Source: Helopsaltes ochotensis (taxonomy: Eukaryota; Chordata; Aves; Passeriformes; Locustellidae). From it: DNA of 64,000 bases. Shown here piece after piece: positions 50,618-60,634 of the stretch. The position numbers and the translations under genes were made by a program. Under the pieces are notes generated by a model. That model ran no database searches. It saw only the letters and a program-made list of their open reading frames with translations, and was not told the DNA's origin. The stretch is from positions 3,690,141-3,754,140 of the forward strand of contig VXBM01000001.1 of NCBI GenBank assembly GCA_013400155.1, given 5' to 3'. The stretch's first letter is position 1, and each line of letters starts with the position of its first letter.

Positions 50618-52140
50618 GCTAATTTTTTTCCAGGTTTCTTGTGAATTCCTTTCTCAAGGATTGTAGAGGTATTTATCCTGCCTCAAATTAAAGCTCCTCT
50701 TCATTTAAAGAAGTATAGACCCCTTCTTACCTAGATTTGTTCTGCCTCCCTGCAATTTACTCTGTTTCCGAGAGCAAAGAAGCGTGAATTTCCCTCTGCC
50801 TTATAAAGCAGGTATCCAACCCCTTCAACTACTTACTAGATGAGATTTTCTGTCATGGAACGGTGCTTTTAGCCAAATATGTGGGTACAGCTGTTACTTA
50901 AAACCGAGCTTGCTATAGTAGCAGAACAGATGCTTATAAGATTTTAAAAATTACTTTCTAAATAAGTGCTATATTATACCTTCATGTTTTTATGAGCTGC
51001 CTCAGTGGATTAGTAAGAACCTCTTACCTAAACAGGCCACGGAAAGGATCTTGAAATTTCTTTCCTACGAAACAATATCTAGTAATCTCACGTGCAATTA
51101 CCAGGGTAAAAGGGTGATGATCAAAGGAATTTTAACATTCCAAAGCTGGTTTTCCATAAGTGGCAGTAAAATTCTTTGCCACTGTGCTATGCACTTTTAA
51201 AATTTGGATAATGAGCTAGTAAATTGACGATCAAAATGGGCTGATTTCAGGCCAGAAAAAGGGCTCTGAGAAATTATCTTTGACTGTAAGTTGACGTAAA
51301 TCTTTCAAAGTCAATTGTCAACTAACATGAAAAGAGCAATAAAAATTTCCATCACTTTAGAAGTGATCTGGGGGGTTATTAGAAGATTTCCGGCACACTG
51401 GTAATTTAAACTCCTGCAATGAATGGTCTGAGGGTTCTCTGTCAGTTTCCTTGAATATCTTTTTGTATACAGGGGCCAATTTTGCCTGTTTAAAAGCAAC
51501 ATTTTGTACTGCTGTGGGCAGTGGGCTTTGCAGTCACCTCTGGAAGTCTCCTTGATTATTTTGCAACCTATGCTGTATATTTCTAGTCTTTTGAGATATT
51601 AATATTTGTTTGCAATTGCACAAGTTGTCTCTAATGCAAGAGTTTCAGCTAAATTAAAAGGGTGCTATCAATGTTGCTGAGATCTCAGGAACATTATGCA
51701 GTTATGGATTAAGGAAGTTTGTTGACATGTAAGTAAAATTCCCATTCGATGGAGGCTTATTTCTCGAAGTTAGGTATCATTAAACGGTAATTTTGATTTG
51801 AAGAAATCTCTGACTGTTTCAAATGTCGTTAGGGAACTGGGCCGTCTCCAGAAAGAGCTGCAATCGTGAATATTTCCTTCTGCTCTAAAGTAGTCATGTT
51901 TAAAATAACAAAACAGTCAAGGCCAATAAATGCAGGATTTACCGTTAAAAAAAAAAAAAAAAAAAAAAAAGGTATTAAGCATTAGACTCCATATGGCAAT
52001 TCTGTTTTCAAGGGAGTAATGGTTGAAGGGTTAGGTGTTCCATCCCTTTATAATCTTGTATGGGCACAGAGGAGAGCCCCACCACTCCTCCAAATGCTGT
52101 GCTCATCCCGTACAAAAGGAATACTGGTAATAACCCTTCC
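50618..52140. other. Intergenic, AT-rich, no gene
   Basis: No coding sequence. It contains a TCF/LEF-like ATCAAAG at 51120-51126 in a stretch that reads like conserved non-coding DNA, and a 24-nt poly-A at 51947-51970. Confidence 0.5.
51947..51970. repeat. Poly-A run (24 nt)
   Basis: Uninterrupted A tract between VENT-A and the gene-less CpG-rich island. Confidence 0.95.
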
Positions 52141-52960
52141 TGCTCTCAGAAGCCAGAGCGGCGGTGTAGGGAGCTGGGGGTGAGGGACGCAGCGCTCTGA
52201 GGGTCCGGGACTGCCCGCAGCGTTCCGGCAGCGCCCCAGCCCCGGAGCAGAGAGCGGAGGGTGGAAGGGAAGTGTGGGCACGGGCAGCACCGCAGCTGGG
52301 ACTGGGGAAAGCGAGAGACAGATGGAAAAGCTCCGGAGGAGAGAGGGAGAACAAAGTGCTCCCGCCCGCGGAGGGGAACTGTTTCCTGGGAGGGGAACTG
52401 CGGGGACGGAATTTGCGCAGGGGAGGAGGGTGTCGTCGTCCCCCCACCCCAACGGGGAAAAAGGAGAGACAGGAGCACACCTTATCGTATCCCCATGTCC
52501 CCGGTGAGAAGTGATCTGGGGCGGCTCGGAATGAGCCCTCATCCCCTGGGTCTGGCCTCCCGGCCCCCGGGCAAAGATAACGGGGGGCTGCAGCCGCCGG
52601 GCCGGGCTGCCCTGCCCCCCGCGCTGGGCTCCAGCGCATCCTGCGGTGCCCGCAGCGGGGCAGCAGCTTTTCCCCTCCGTGCAGAGTTCAGAGTCAGGCA
52701 GAGACAAGCGGTGCTGCCGGGGCAACACGCAGTGATGCCATCCTTGCCGCGATTTAAGCCCGGGGGTTTCGTGGGGGCTGCGGGGCCGAGCGGCGGGGCG
52801 GCCCCGGGATGGGGGCTGAGCGTGCGGGTGGCTGCGTGCGGCTCCCCGTGCTCCCGCGGGTTTCCTGCCAGGGCTGAGCGATGGTTACCGAGAGTATCGG
52901 GGCATCCCAGCTCTGGGAGTACGAGCTGCAGAGCGGCTGGCGAGGCAGAAGCCGATCTCT
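52140..52960. other. CpG-rich island without a recognisable gene
   Basis: GC-rich and CpG-rich, with long open frames on both strands (52261-52974 + and 52048-52728 -). Their translations are low-complexity Gly/Ala/Pro/Arg-rich and show no homeodomain, SANT/Myb or other motif. The open frames are expected from GC content. It may be a promoter or enhancer island, or a remnant of a lost gene. Confidence 0.55.
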
Positions 52961-53479
52961 GTTCGAAAGGGTGATAATGGTCACTTAACATAATGACTCC
53001 TTGGCCACAGGTATACTCAGCAAGCACATGAAATACCTTGCCAGTGTTTTGACAGGGCTAGCTTGCGAATATTCTTCTGTTTCCCGATAATTACTCAAAT
53101 GAAATCCGTCCAACTCTGGCATTAAAATGTGAATGCTCATTTTTGCTTTGATCTGAGAGAAAGAAGCTCAGACTTCATGTTTTATTATTCCTGCTTGTTT
53201 GAATTTCTCCTTCACTGTGTTTTAGCCCTGGCAGCAGTAAAGGGGCACTAGTGTTAGTGCAGGCCCCTGGACTGTACCAGGCCCTCGCAGGAGATCGGGG
53301 CGCCCCGGCACCGGCACCGCACCCGCCGCAAGCCCCGCAGCCCACCCGGGCAGCCCCGGCAGCCGGCGGGGAGCAGCACCCCGCCTTTGTGTCCTCAATC
53401 GCACACAATAACCCAGCCCGGAACGCTCTCCGGCAGCTCAGAGCGGTGTGGGCAAGTCAGCTACAAATGGGAAGAAGCA

Positions 53480-53523
53480 AAGGGGAAAGAAAAAAAGAAA
53501 AAAGGAGGGGGGGGGGGGGGGGG
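53480..53523 (+). repeat. Purine tract ending in G17
   Basis: A polypurine stretch (AAAGAAAAAAAGAAAAAAGG type) runs into 17 consecutive G at 53507-53523. G runs of this length can form quadruplexes and are prone to sequencing error. Confidence 0.9.
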
Positions 53524-53929
53524 AAAGGCGCTGAGTCGATTAGCTGGGGAGGAGTAGTTTAATGCTCGTGGGGTGAAATTGTCGGAACCCCCCGGCCCGG
53601 CGGCTCTCGAGGAAGAGGCTGTATAATCTGGACACTGGGCTCCCCGGGGAGGAAAAGGGGATGGGAGGGGAAAATTGCCAGAGCGCTAACTTCAAAGCCC
53701 TTCTCCCCTGCAGTGCGTGCGCCGAGGGGGAGAAACCTGATTGAATTAACACCGCGGGGCTGGGGAGCCGCCAGCAACCGCGCTCGGAACCGCCCGTCCC
53801 AGTTTGGCTAAAGCAGCCATCAGGGGACTGGCAATAGGATCGGGGTGTATCACCCCCCTGCAGCTCCCAGACATGGTGGAGCCACTCCAGGGACCTCTTT
53901 ACAAACTAGGCGAAGTTTTTCGGCGTTGT

Positions 53930-54040
53930 GTGCTAATCGAGAGAGATCTCGCACTGTTAGGCCATTACATCTAATTGCTGCCCATTATCTCTTTCTTTGA
54001 TACTCAATTAGATAGCAATTAACTTGATAAATCCCACCGA
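53930..54040. promoter_or_regulatory. Candidate conserved enhancer between VENT-A and VENT-B
   Basis: A compact cluster of developmental motifs in otherwise gene-free DNA: TAATTG (53972-53977), TTATCT (53985-53990), CTTTGAT (53995-54001), CAATTAG (54005-54011), CAATTAA (54016-54022) and GATAA (54026-54030). The TTATCT/CTTTGAT pair has the same 4-bp gap as in the VENT-A promoter, and the 11-mer GATAGCAATTA also occurs there (49267-49277). Enhancer function is inferred. Confidence 0.5.
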
Positions 54041-54328
54041 AGTGGAGGGGGGATGAAGAGGAGAAATCTCTTCGTTTCAACGTGTTTTTTGCGTAGATTT
54101 TACTACCTTTCTTTTATATTTGTGTCTTAAACTCCTAGGCTTCGACCTAGTGTTATCCTCTAATAGTACCTCGTAGGGAGCTAATCCCAGTGTCTCTTCG
54201 GTATTCAGTACGCTAAGTGCTTTAATTCCTATTTCAGCTCTTAGTTATTCTGCCTGGGCAATTCTGAACAACTGTGGAGGTGTCGCAAGTCCTCAGGCAA
54301 TGTGGAGAAGGAGCGCATAGAAATACAG

Positions 54329-54354
54329 GTACTAGTATTTTGTACTAGTATTTT
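54329..54354. repeat. 13-bp tandem repeat, two copies
   Basis: GTACTAGTATTTT is repeated exactly at 54329 and 54342. Short and probably incidental. Confidence 0.9.
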
Positions 54355-54679
54355 GTACAGTACTTTGTTTCGAGCTAACTTGTACTTAACTTACCTACGT
54401 GCTTTGTCCATTAGTTCTGCAAAGCGCCTAGAAACATTTGCCCGATAAATCGTCTTTAATGCAAAGTGCGATACAATTTGCTCCCACAGTCGCTGAATGG
54501 GAATATCTGGGCTTGCAGCGTGTGAGCTGGGAGGGAAGAGGGTGCAGCGCTGCCGGCTGAGTCAGTAGCATTTGTCATTTATTGTGTGTTAACCCGCATT
54601 GTTCCCGTGGGCAAAGGAGCGGCGGGGTGATGGCACTGTTAGTGTTCACGGGTACTTCAAACAGAAAAGCATTTATTCC

Positions 54680-54775
54680 CAAACAATCGATCTCGTTGAT
54701 GCCTAATTGACTATCTAATAGCACCTATCAGGACATCAAAGGCGACGCTGAATAACCACGTTAGCATTTCCAAAG
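54680..54775. promoter_or_regulatory. Second candidate conserved enhancer
   Basis: Contains TAATTGA (54704-54710), CTATCA (54725-54730), then after 4 bp ATCAAAG (54735-54741, reverse of CTTTGAT). The reverse strand reads CTTTGATGT, the same 9-mer as in both VENT promoters. GATA-type plus TCF/LEF-type sites with homeodomain sites recall the element 700 bp to the left. Confidence 0.4.
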
Positions 54776-54799
54776 GGGAGCAGCGGAGGGTACAAACAG

Positions 54800-57700
54800 C
54801 CATCAGCTGTCCCAGCGGCCGGGAGCCAGCCCGGGCCCTGCGGCTGCCTCTGGGCCTGGGATTCCTGGGGCCCCTCTGCAGCAGAGCACACTGCCTTGCC
54901 TAGCCTGCACCTTTAGACGTGTTAAAACCTCGTTCCTTACAATGAGTTTTCAGACCTCTCAAGGGCTGCTGCACTTCCCCAGGCTCTCTCCTCCTGCCCA
55001 TTTGTGCAGCTAAACATATCTTTTTGCGGGTTCGAATGTTGGGGTCTTTTTGATTTGGGTTTGTTAGGGTTTTCAGTTTCTCATAGTGGAGTGGGTGGGG
55101 TTGCAGTTGTTTTTATTGCACCTCCTATCATCTCCACTCCTCCTGTTTTGTCAAGAAGGTATTGGAAAAATCTGTGCTTTTCATAAATAAAATTGGGATC
55201 TGCTTATGACGGAGACACTATCCCAGATCTGGTGGCCTAGTACATCAGCTCTCAGTCTATGATAAATGCTATGATACTTTGGTCTGTATGTTGTTTTGGT
55301 GGTTTTGTTCGGTTTCTTTTTTCCTATGATCTACTTACAGACATAGCTAGCAGATAGTTTGCAACGTGAAGACATGCCCAACCATGCTAGCAATTATTCC
55401 CTTTGAGAAGTACTATTACTCTGTTGGCAAAATGTGTCCACTTTTTTTTATGTTTTCATGCAAAATCAATGTGATGATCTGCCTTGGCACACTGGCAGCA
55501 TTCCAGGGCAACAAAAGTACTTCATCAAAGGATGAGTATCTAGTGTCTTGTGCAGGAGATGCTGCAGCCTGAACGACGGGCCAGACCTTCCTTAGGTAAC
55601 ACCTTCATGCTGTAGGGCTGCTGCAGTCCTGCCTGTTCCCATGGGTTTCTATTCCATGTGTGCGCAAAGCCCCAGATGAAATATTCCCAGGGATACCAGT
55701 GAGAGAAATCTACCATTTGTCCTTGGAAGTCTTGTAGAGCTCTCATGAGAAGAGCACCCTGTCCTGACAGCCTGACAGTATCTGTCATTATCACATCCTG
55801 CCGTGAATCATGCACTGACATTCAGGGCATCACACCGAGTTACAAGAGTGCAGAGGTTTTCAGTACATTTCTGGAAGCAGGAAGCATGTTTCTTATGGTT
55901 GTAAGGCTTACATACAAAGGCAGAACAATAAATATATTGAACTGTAATTCGGAAAAATGGGTCTGCTATGTTCTTAATGTAACACGTAATAGAAATTCAT
56001 CTGTTTTTCAATATAGTACAACATTCTGAAGTTCTGAGTATACAGAATTCTATAGGAAAACATATACTTTTCCCTGAGAATTTTGATTTTTTTTTGATCA
56101 TGTTTATATATTACATCAACTGAATGCTGAAAAAAATTTCATGTGATCAAAAACAATTGAATGGAAGTAAATTTGTGTCTCATATGAGCCTCATATTACT
56201 ACAAGGTGAGGGGAAGATTTAACTGCAGATGCAGTGCCTCTGCCCACCCAGGGTCGTTAAAGTTTTCAAGTTTCTCAAGCTGCCACCTCTTTCTAATGGG
56301 AACTACAATAACCACATAACACCTTCCACAATTTTCCCATCTGTTCCAGGGTTTTGTGGTCCACAGATGCAGCTACTTTCATCTGGAGTGGGAGGGATCT
56401 AATGTTGGGTTTAAGTATCTCACTAAATAGGCAATTCATATTGGAGTCTAATAAAAAACCTCCCAGTTTTCGTTGACTTTCAGCAAACAGGGGGACAGGT
56501 CAATTGCTTCCCTGCATTCTGGGCCAGAGGAGAGGGAGGAAATGGCAGCAGCTCTTCAGGGTTAATAAAAGTTCCCTTCTATAAGACACATAATATATCA
56601 ATACATGTTGGTCTCTTTGGGCACAGCACTGAGTGGTCATCTCATGTCTGGTTCAATTTGGGCAGTAGGGGATGAAGTGTCTCTCTTAGAGGGTAGTCCC
56701 TGGGTGTTTCTGTGTGTCTGGGTGAGGGTCATGGGGGACCCAAGGCTGACCTGTGCCTGACTTGGCACAGGTTTCTTCTGCTGGAGAAAAAGGTGGGGGA
56801 GGCTGCCCTGCTGGAAGCAGGGTGCATGCTGCTTGCTGGGTGGGGATGTGCTCAGTTTAGGAGCTCCTGAATACCACTGTTTTTCGTGTATTGGCTCTAA
56901 ACTTCTTTTTGGTGAGGTAGTTCAGGCTCTGCAGATAGCAGTCACTGCTTACCAAGGACAACTTGCTATGAATGAGTTTCTATGTGGCAGAACATGAGGT
57001 TTTCTGCTTGGATTTGTCCACGTATGGGGTTATTCAGAAATTACTGTTCTGACATAAGATCGGAGATAATGTACTGATGTGTTTGCCTCAGGAAAGGAGG
57101 GTCCGAACACAAGTGGAATAGTTATTAAATCCTGAAATTATTAAAATTAACGTTCAGGCTCTTTGTTCATTTGGGGAACAGTGAATGACCTGTCCCTGCT
57201 TGACTGAAATGTGTTTAGGATTTAAATGTTGGTGTTACGGTGGTTTTGGTTGGGTCAGTGGCACTCACAGGTATGCGGTTCTGTTCCAGGGTGGGATCCA
57301 GCTGTATTCAGCTGGGCATTTGCATTGGCTTGTGCATATCAGCCAGAATGACAGTCTTGTGGCAGCAGTAAGTGACACTCCTTTAGTGGCTGTGCCCAGC
57401 ACGCCCCCGAGAGCAGGGCGATGTCTTTGTCGGGGCTGTGCCGAGGCAAAAACAGCCTTTCCCATCCCTGCCCTGAGGGGATGGTGTTGCAAGCAAAGCC
57501 GCAGGAGGCATGCAGCTCTTGGGCTCTGTGGGCTTGGTAAGGTGTTTGCATTGCTCAGGTGCCTGGGCTTTATCCCTCCCCCGGGGCCAGTGTGGGGATA
57601 AGCCGACTTTGTGAGGTCGGGAGGGGTCGATAACCTTCGAGTTACTTGAACACCTGAGACAATGAAACTGAATAGCACGAATATGAGGGGTTTTTCCAAA

Positions 57701-58310
57701 TGATTTTCATCATAAACTGGGCAGGTGGATTAATTTGGGTTTGGTTATTTTTTTTTTCCTTTTAAGACAAAAAAACCCTTCACGTTGCCCATGTGTGTGG
57801 GAATCTAGATTGTTGCTGTGTTTTAGAAAGAAACAGACTACTTGCCTGTTAGAACCAGGTTTATGGCGTCCACTCCTATCGGTGAGTGCATTCTAGCAGG
57901 AACTCTGAGGATTGGAACCGTCATTGAAATTGAGGTCCTATCAGAGCATTTACCCAGTTAGAGGGATTGGCGTTCGCTTCGCTCTCTTTTAAGCGAGGGT
58001 TAGAATGTGAGTTGTTCAAGTCTGGCTGCTGCCGGTGTGCTAGTGGTCCCTGTGGTATTTTTTATTATCAGAAGCCTGGTGAAATTGAACAAAAGAAGAA
58101 CCTGGAGACGGGGTGAGCTGCCGAGATTCCCCTTTCCTCCAGGCAAGCTGTGCTGGGAGATGTCTTGGTGTCCTCCCTGCATTACAAGGGCACCGTCCTT
58201 CTCGGGAAGCGGGCTATGGATTGGGGCGGTATGGAGCTGATGAGGTGCGATCTCGGCTGCTCACTCCGTGCTTTGATCACTAAACGATTGGGGAGATGGG
58301 TTTTCTGGCT
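54800..58310. other. Intergenic between VENT-A and VENT-B, nothing further recognised
   Basis: Mixed-composition DNA without a gene I can support. Open frames at 57.2-57.7 kb on both strands overlap a moderately GC-rich patch and show no domain. Confidence 0.5.
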
Positions 58311-58324
58311 AGACAGACGGCGCC
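58311..58324 (-). promoter_or_regulatory. Candidate BMP/SMAD response site upstream of VENT-B
   Basis: The + strand reads AGACAGACGGCGCC; on the minus strand this is GGCGCC followed directly by GTCTGTCT. GGCGCC next to GTCT (SMAD-binding element) sites is the known composition of BMP response elements, although the usual spacing is about 5 bp and here it is 0 and 4. It lies about 530 bp upstream of the VENT-B TATA box. Confidence 0.4.
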
Positions 58325-58751
58325 AAGTTCAAGCTGAGAGGGCCCGAGGCTCCGCTCACCCCCAGCCCGGCTCTGGCCCGGGGAGTGAGGGCTGAGCGTC
58401 GTGGATAGGGACTTCTTGACATTGGCCCCCCCCGTGGCTTTTCCCAGGGAGGGAGAAGGATGGCAGGGCTGGCAGGCTCCACCCAAGGTTCCTTAGCCCT
58501 CACCCCTGCCCCGGCCCCGTGGGTGTGGGTCTCGGGGCTGGTTTCGGGCACCTGTGCGATGTGGGACCCCGCGACCGCAAAGGGAGCGGTAAAGCCGCGC
58601 CGCCACCGGCAGCTTGGGCGTCTTTAGACGCCCATTTGCGGGGCTGGGGCTGCCCGTGCCCTGCCCTCCAGGGGAGAGGGGCAGCTTTGCACTTCAAGGG
58701 GGTCTCCCCGGCCCCGCAGACACGCTGGAGCCAAGGGCTGTAGACATTTGC

Positions 58752-58863
58752 CAGACGTGTGAACTTTCCTCCTCGCTGGTAGCTGTTATCTCTGCTCGAT
58801 TCCCACTTTGATGTGCGTTCGCACTTACAAACGACCCCTCCCGGGACGCAGCGCCCATATAAG
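58752..58863 (+). promoter_or_regulatory. VENT-B core promoter: SMAD-, GATA- and TCF/LEF-type sites, TATA box
   Basis: CAGAC (58752-58756), TTATCT (58786-58791), CTTTGAT (58806-58812, extended CTTTGATGTG) and TATAAG (58858-58863). TCF/LEF-type site to TATA is 52 bp here against 47 bp in VENT-A. The TTATCT-to-CTTTGAT gap is 14 bp against 4 bp, one helical turn more. The ATG follows 40 bp after the TATA box. Confidence 0.6.
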
Positions 58864-58902
58864 CGCGGACCGCGGCCGTGGCTCGCAAAGCCCCTCTCCG
58901 CC

Positions 58903-60416
58903 ATGGATCAGGCCCAGATCTCTTCTACAGCGACCAAGCTCCACGGGGTCAGGCCCCACATCTGCTGTGCGCCCCCTCCCCGCGCCCCCACCGCGCTGGG
59001 CAGTCCCACCCTCGTGGTCAGAGCCAAGCCCCGACGGGGCAGCCCCCGGCCGGGCCAGCCCGCGGACAGCGAGCCCTGCGAGGCGGAGCGGGGCCGAGAC
59101 CATCCCCGGGACACCGCCGACCCCTGCCCGTCGGAGCCAGGTGAGCGAGGAGGGAACGGGCAGAGAAGAGGGGGGAGCGGGCTGGGGACACGCCGGGATC
59201 CAAGCTCCCGCCGGTGCCACAGGGCTGAGGGGCGGCGGAGGCACCGTCCCAGCCGGGGCAGGGGCCTCACCGCCGCTCCTCCTGCTCCTCCCGTGCAGCC
59301 CCCGACGGCGGCTGGCTCAGCGCCGACGAGTCCTCGGGCTACGAGAGCGAGAGCGCGGGCGGGGAGCGCGCCGGGGCCGCGGCGGCGGGCGGGAGCCGCG
59401 GGCGGCAGCGGCGGGCGCGCACCGCCTTCACCTCGGAGCAGGTCTGCCGCCTGGAGAAGACCTTCCAGCGCCACAAGTACCTGGGCGCCACGGAGCGGAG
59501 GAAGCTGGCGGCCTCCTTGCAGCTCTCGGAGATCCAGGTGAGTCCCGCAGGAAGCGGATCCTCCCCGGCCCCGTTTGGCAGGGGCAGCCAGCGTCGGCGG
59601 GTCCCCGTTTGTCTTTTTCCTGCGATGGACAGACGTAGCACTCTTGAGTTTAGAAGGGGCTGTGGGATCCCTCGGGGATTAACGAGTTACCACTCGGGGA
59701 AATTTGCTGCACTTTTTGTCGGGAAGTTATCAAGGTGGTTTTTTATTTCTTAGTGAGGCAGACTGTCCTGGATATTCGGCTATCTGTGTGTAGACCATGC
59801 AGAGCTCATGTCTGGTCTTTAAGAATTTAATCGATTATTGCAAAATCCCTGAACGCAGCCACTCTTCCCGCTACATCCCACAGGTCCTCTGCCTTCTGCT
59901 AAATAGGGCAAAGGCATCAGTCCAGCTGCGTCAATTCCATCTGAAGCAAAATCGCAAAAGCAGCTGAGATACGGTTGTTCATAGTTTTCACATTATCTTT
60001 AGGCAAAGTCCCTGATTTGTCTCCTGCATCCCACCCTTATTCTTCTTGTTGCTTAGATTAAGACCTGGTTTCAGAACCGGAGGATGAAACTGAAGAGACA
60101 GATACAGGACCAACAGCACAGCCTGGTGTCCCCTGTTCCAGTCCACAGCTACGCCCCGGGGACCTCGCCAGCTCTGTTTCAGGATGGTCTCCACTACCCC
60201 TTTGCCGCCCAGCACCAGAGACTCCTGCCTTTTACCCCGATGCCTGCTGTGCAGTTCAGCTTCTCCTTTCCCAGATATGATGCATCACAAAGCACCTACC
60301 ACTTTATGGCAAATGAACTGCCCTACTACCATCAACACCTTCTTCCTCATCCTTCTTTCCATCCAATTATTCAGAACAATATGGACAGGCAATGCCACCC
60401 TGTATATGCATTGTAG
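58903..60416 (+). CDS. VENT1: VENT-family homeobox transcription factor B (Vent1-type)
   Basis: Exons 58903-59140, 59299-59537 and 60057-60416 (junction phases 1 and 0) give 278 residues. The start lies in a strong Kozak context (CCGCCATGG) 40 bp after the TATA box. The N-terminal region has RPHICCAPPPRAPT, close to a motif I know from frog Vent1, then an acidic ADESSGYESES segment. The homeodomain is residues 116-175: RRARTAFTSEQ, LSEIQ, and IKTWFQNRRMKLKRQIQD, the last identical in type to frog Vent1. The C-terminus is rich in Tyr, Phe, His and Pro, ending CHPVYAL. Expected role: nuclear repressor in BMP/Wnt-driven ventral mesoderm or pluripotency control. Exon layout is the same as VENT-A, indicating tandem duplication. 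The VENT1 symbol is by family resemblance; a phylogeny would settle it. Confidence 0.88.
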
Positions 60417-60551
60417 TGAAAAAGCAGAGTTTTATGTTGTAATGTATTTCATGCTCTGAATCTCTTGCCTGATTTGGAAGAATGTCTTTATTATTTTAAG
60501 TTAAACGTGAACAGGAATAATTTTATATTTGATAATTAATATTAAAATATT

Positions 60552-60557
60552 AATAAA
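60552..60557 (+). terminator. AATAAA polyadenylation signal for VENT-B (proximal)
   Basis: Canonical hexamer 136 nt after the VENT-B stop. A second AATAAA lies at 60629-60634 and could give a slightly longer 3' UTR. Confidence 0.6.
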
Positions 60558-60628
60558 TCTAGTCTAAAGTGTGTAATGTAGATGGCTTTCATTGCTCCCC
60601 CCCATTTTTTTTTTAATGTGTGTATATA

Positions 60629-60634
60629 AATAAA
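60629..60634 (+). terminator. AATAAA polyadenylation signal for VENT-B (distal)
   Basis: Second canonical hexamer, 77 nt after the proximal one. Either may be used. Confidence 0.5.

Larger units (their letters stand above)
58300..59620. other. CpG island over VENT-B
   Basis: Strong GC and CpG enrichment over the promoter, first two exons and first intron of VENT-B, falling back to AT-rich sequence in the second intron. Judged by eye. Confidence 0.7.

Noticed and set aside
52048..52974. Open frames of 226 and 237 codons on opposite strands of the CpG-rich island, considered as UTF1
   Set aside because: Both are low-complexity Gly/Pro/Ala/Arg sequence expected from GC content, and neither shows a SANT/Myb-like Trp pattern or a leucine-zipper-like C-terminus.
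53251..53562. Possible final exon after an acceptor-like TTTTAG at about 53225
   Set aside because: The frame encodes no homeodomain tail or known motif, and no partner upstream exon was found.
58825..59641. Overlapping open frames on both strands over VENT-B exons 1-2
   Set aside because: Shadows of VENT-B coding sequence; only the frame with the homeodomain and matching splice phases is credible.
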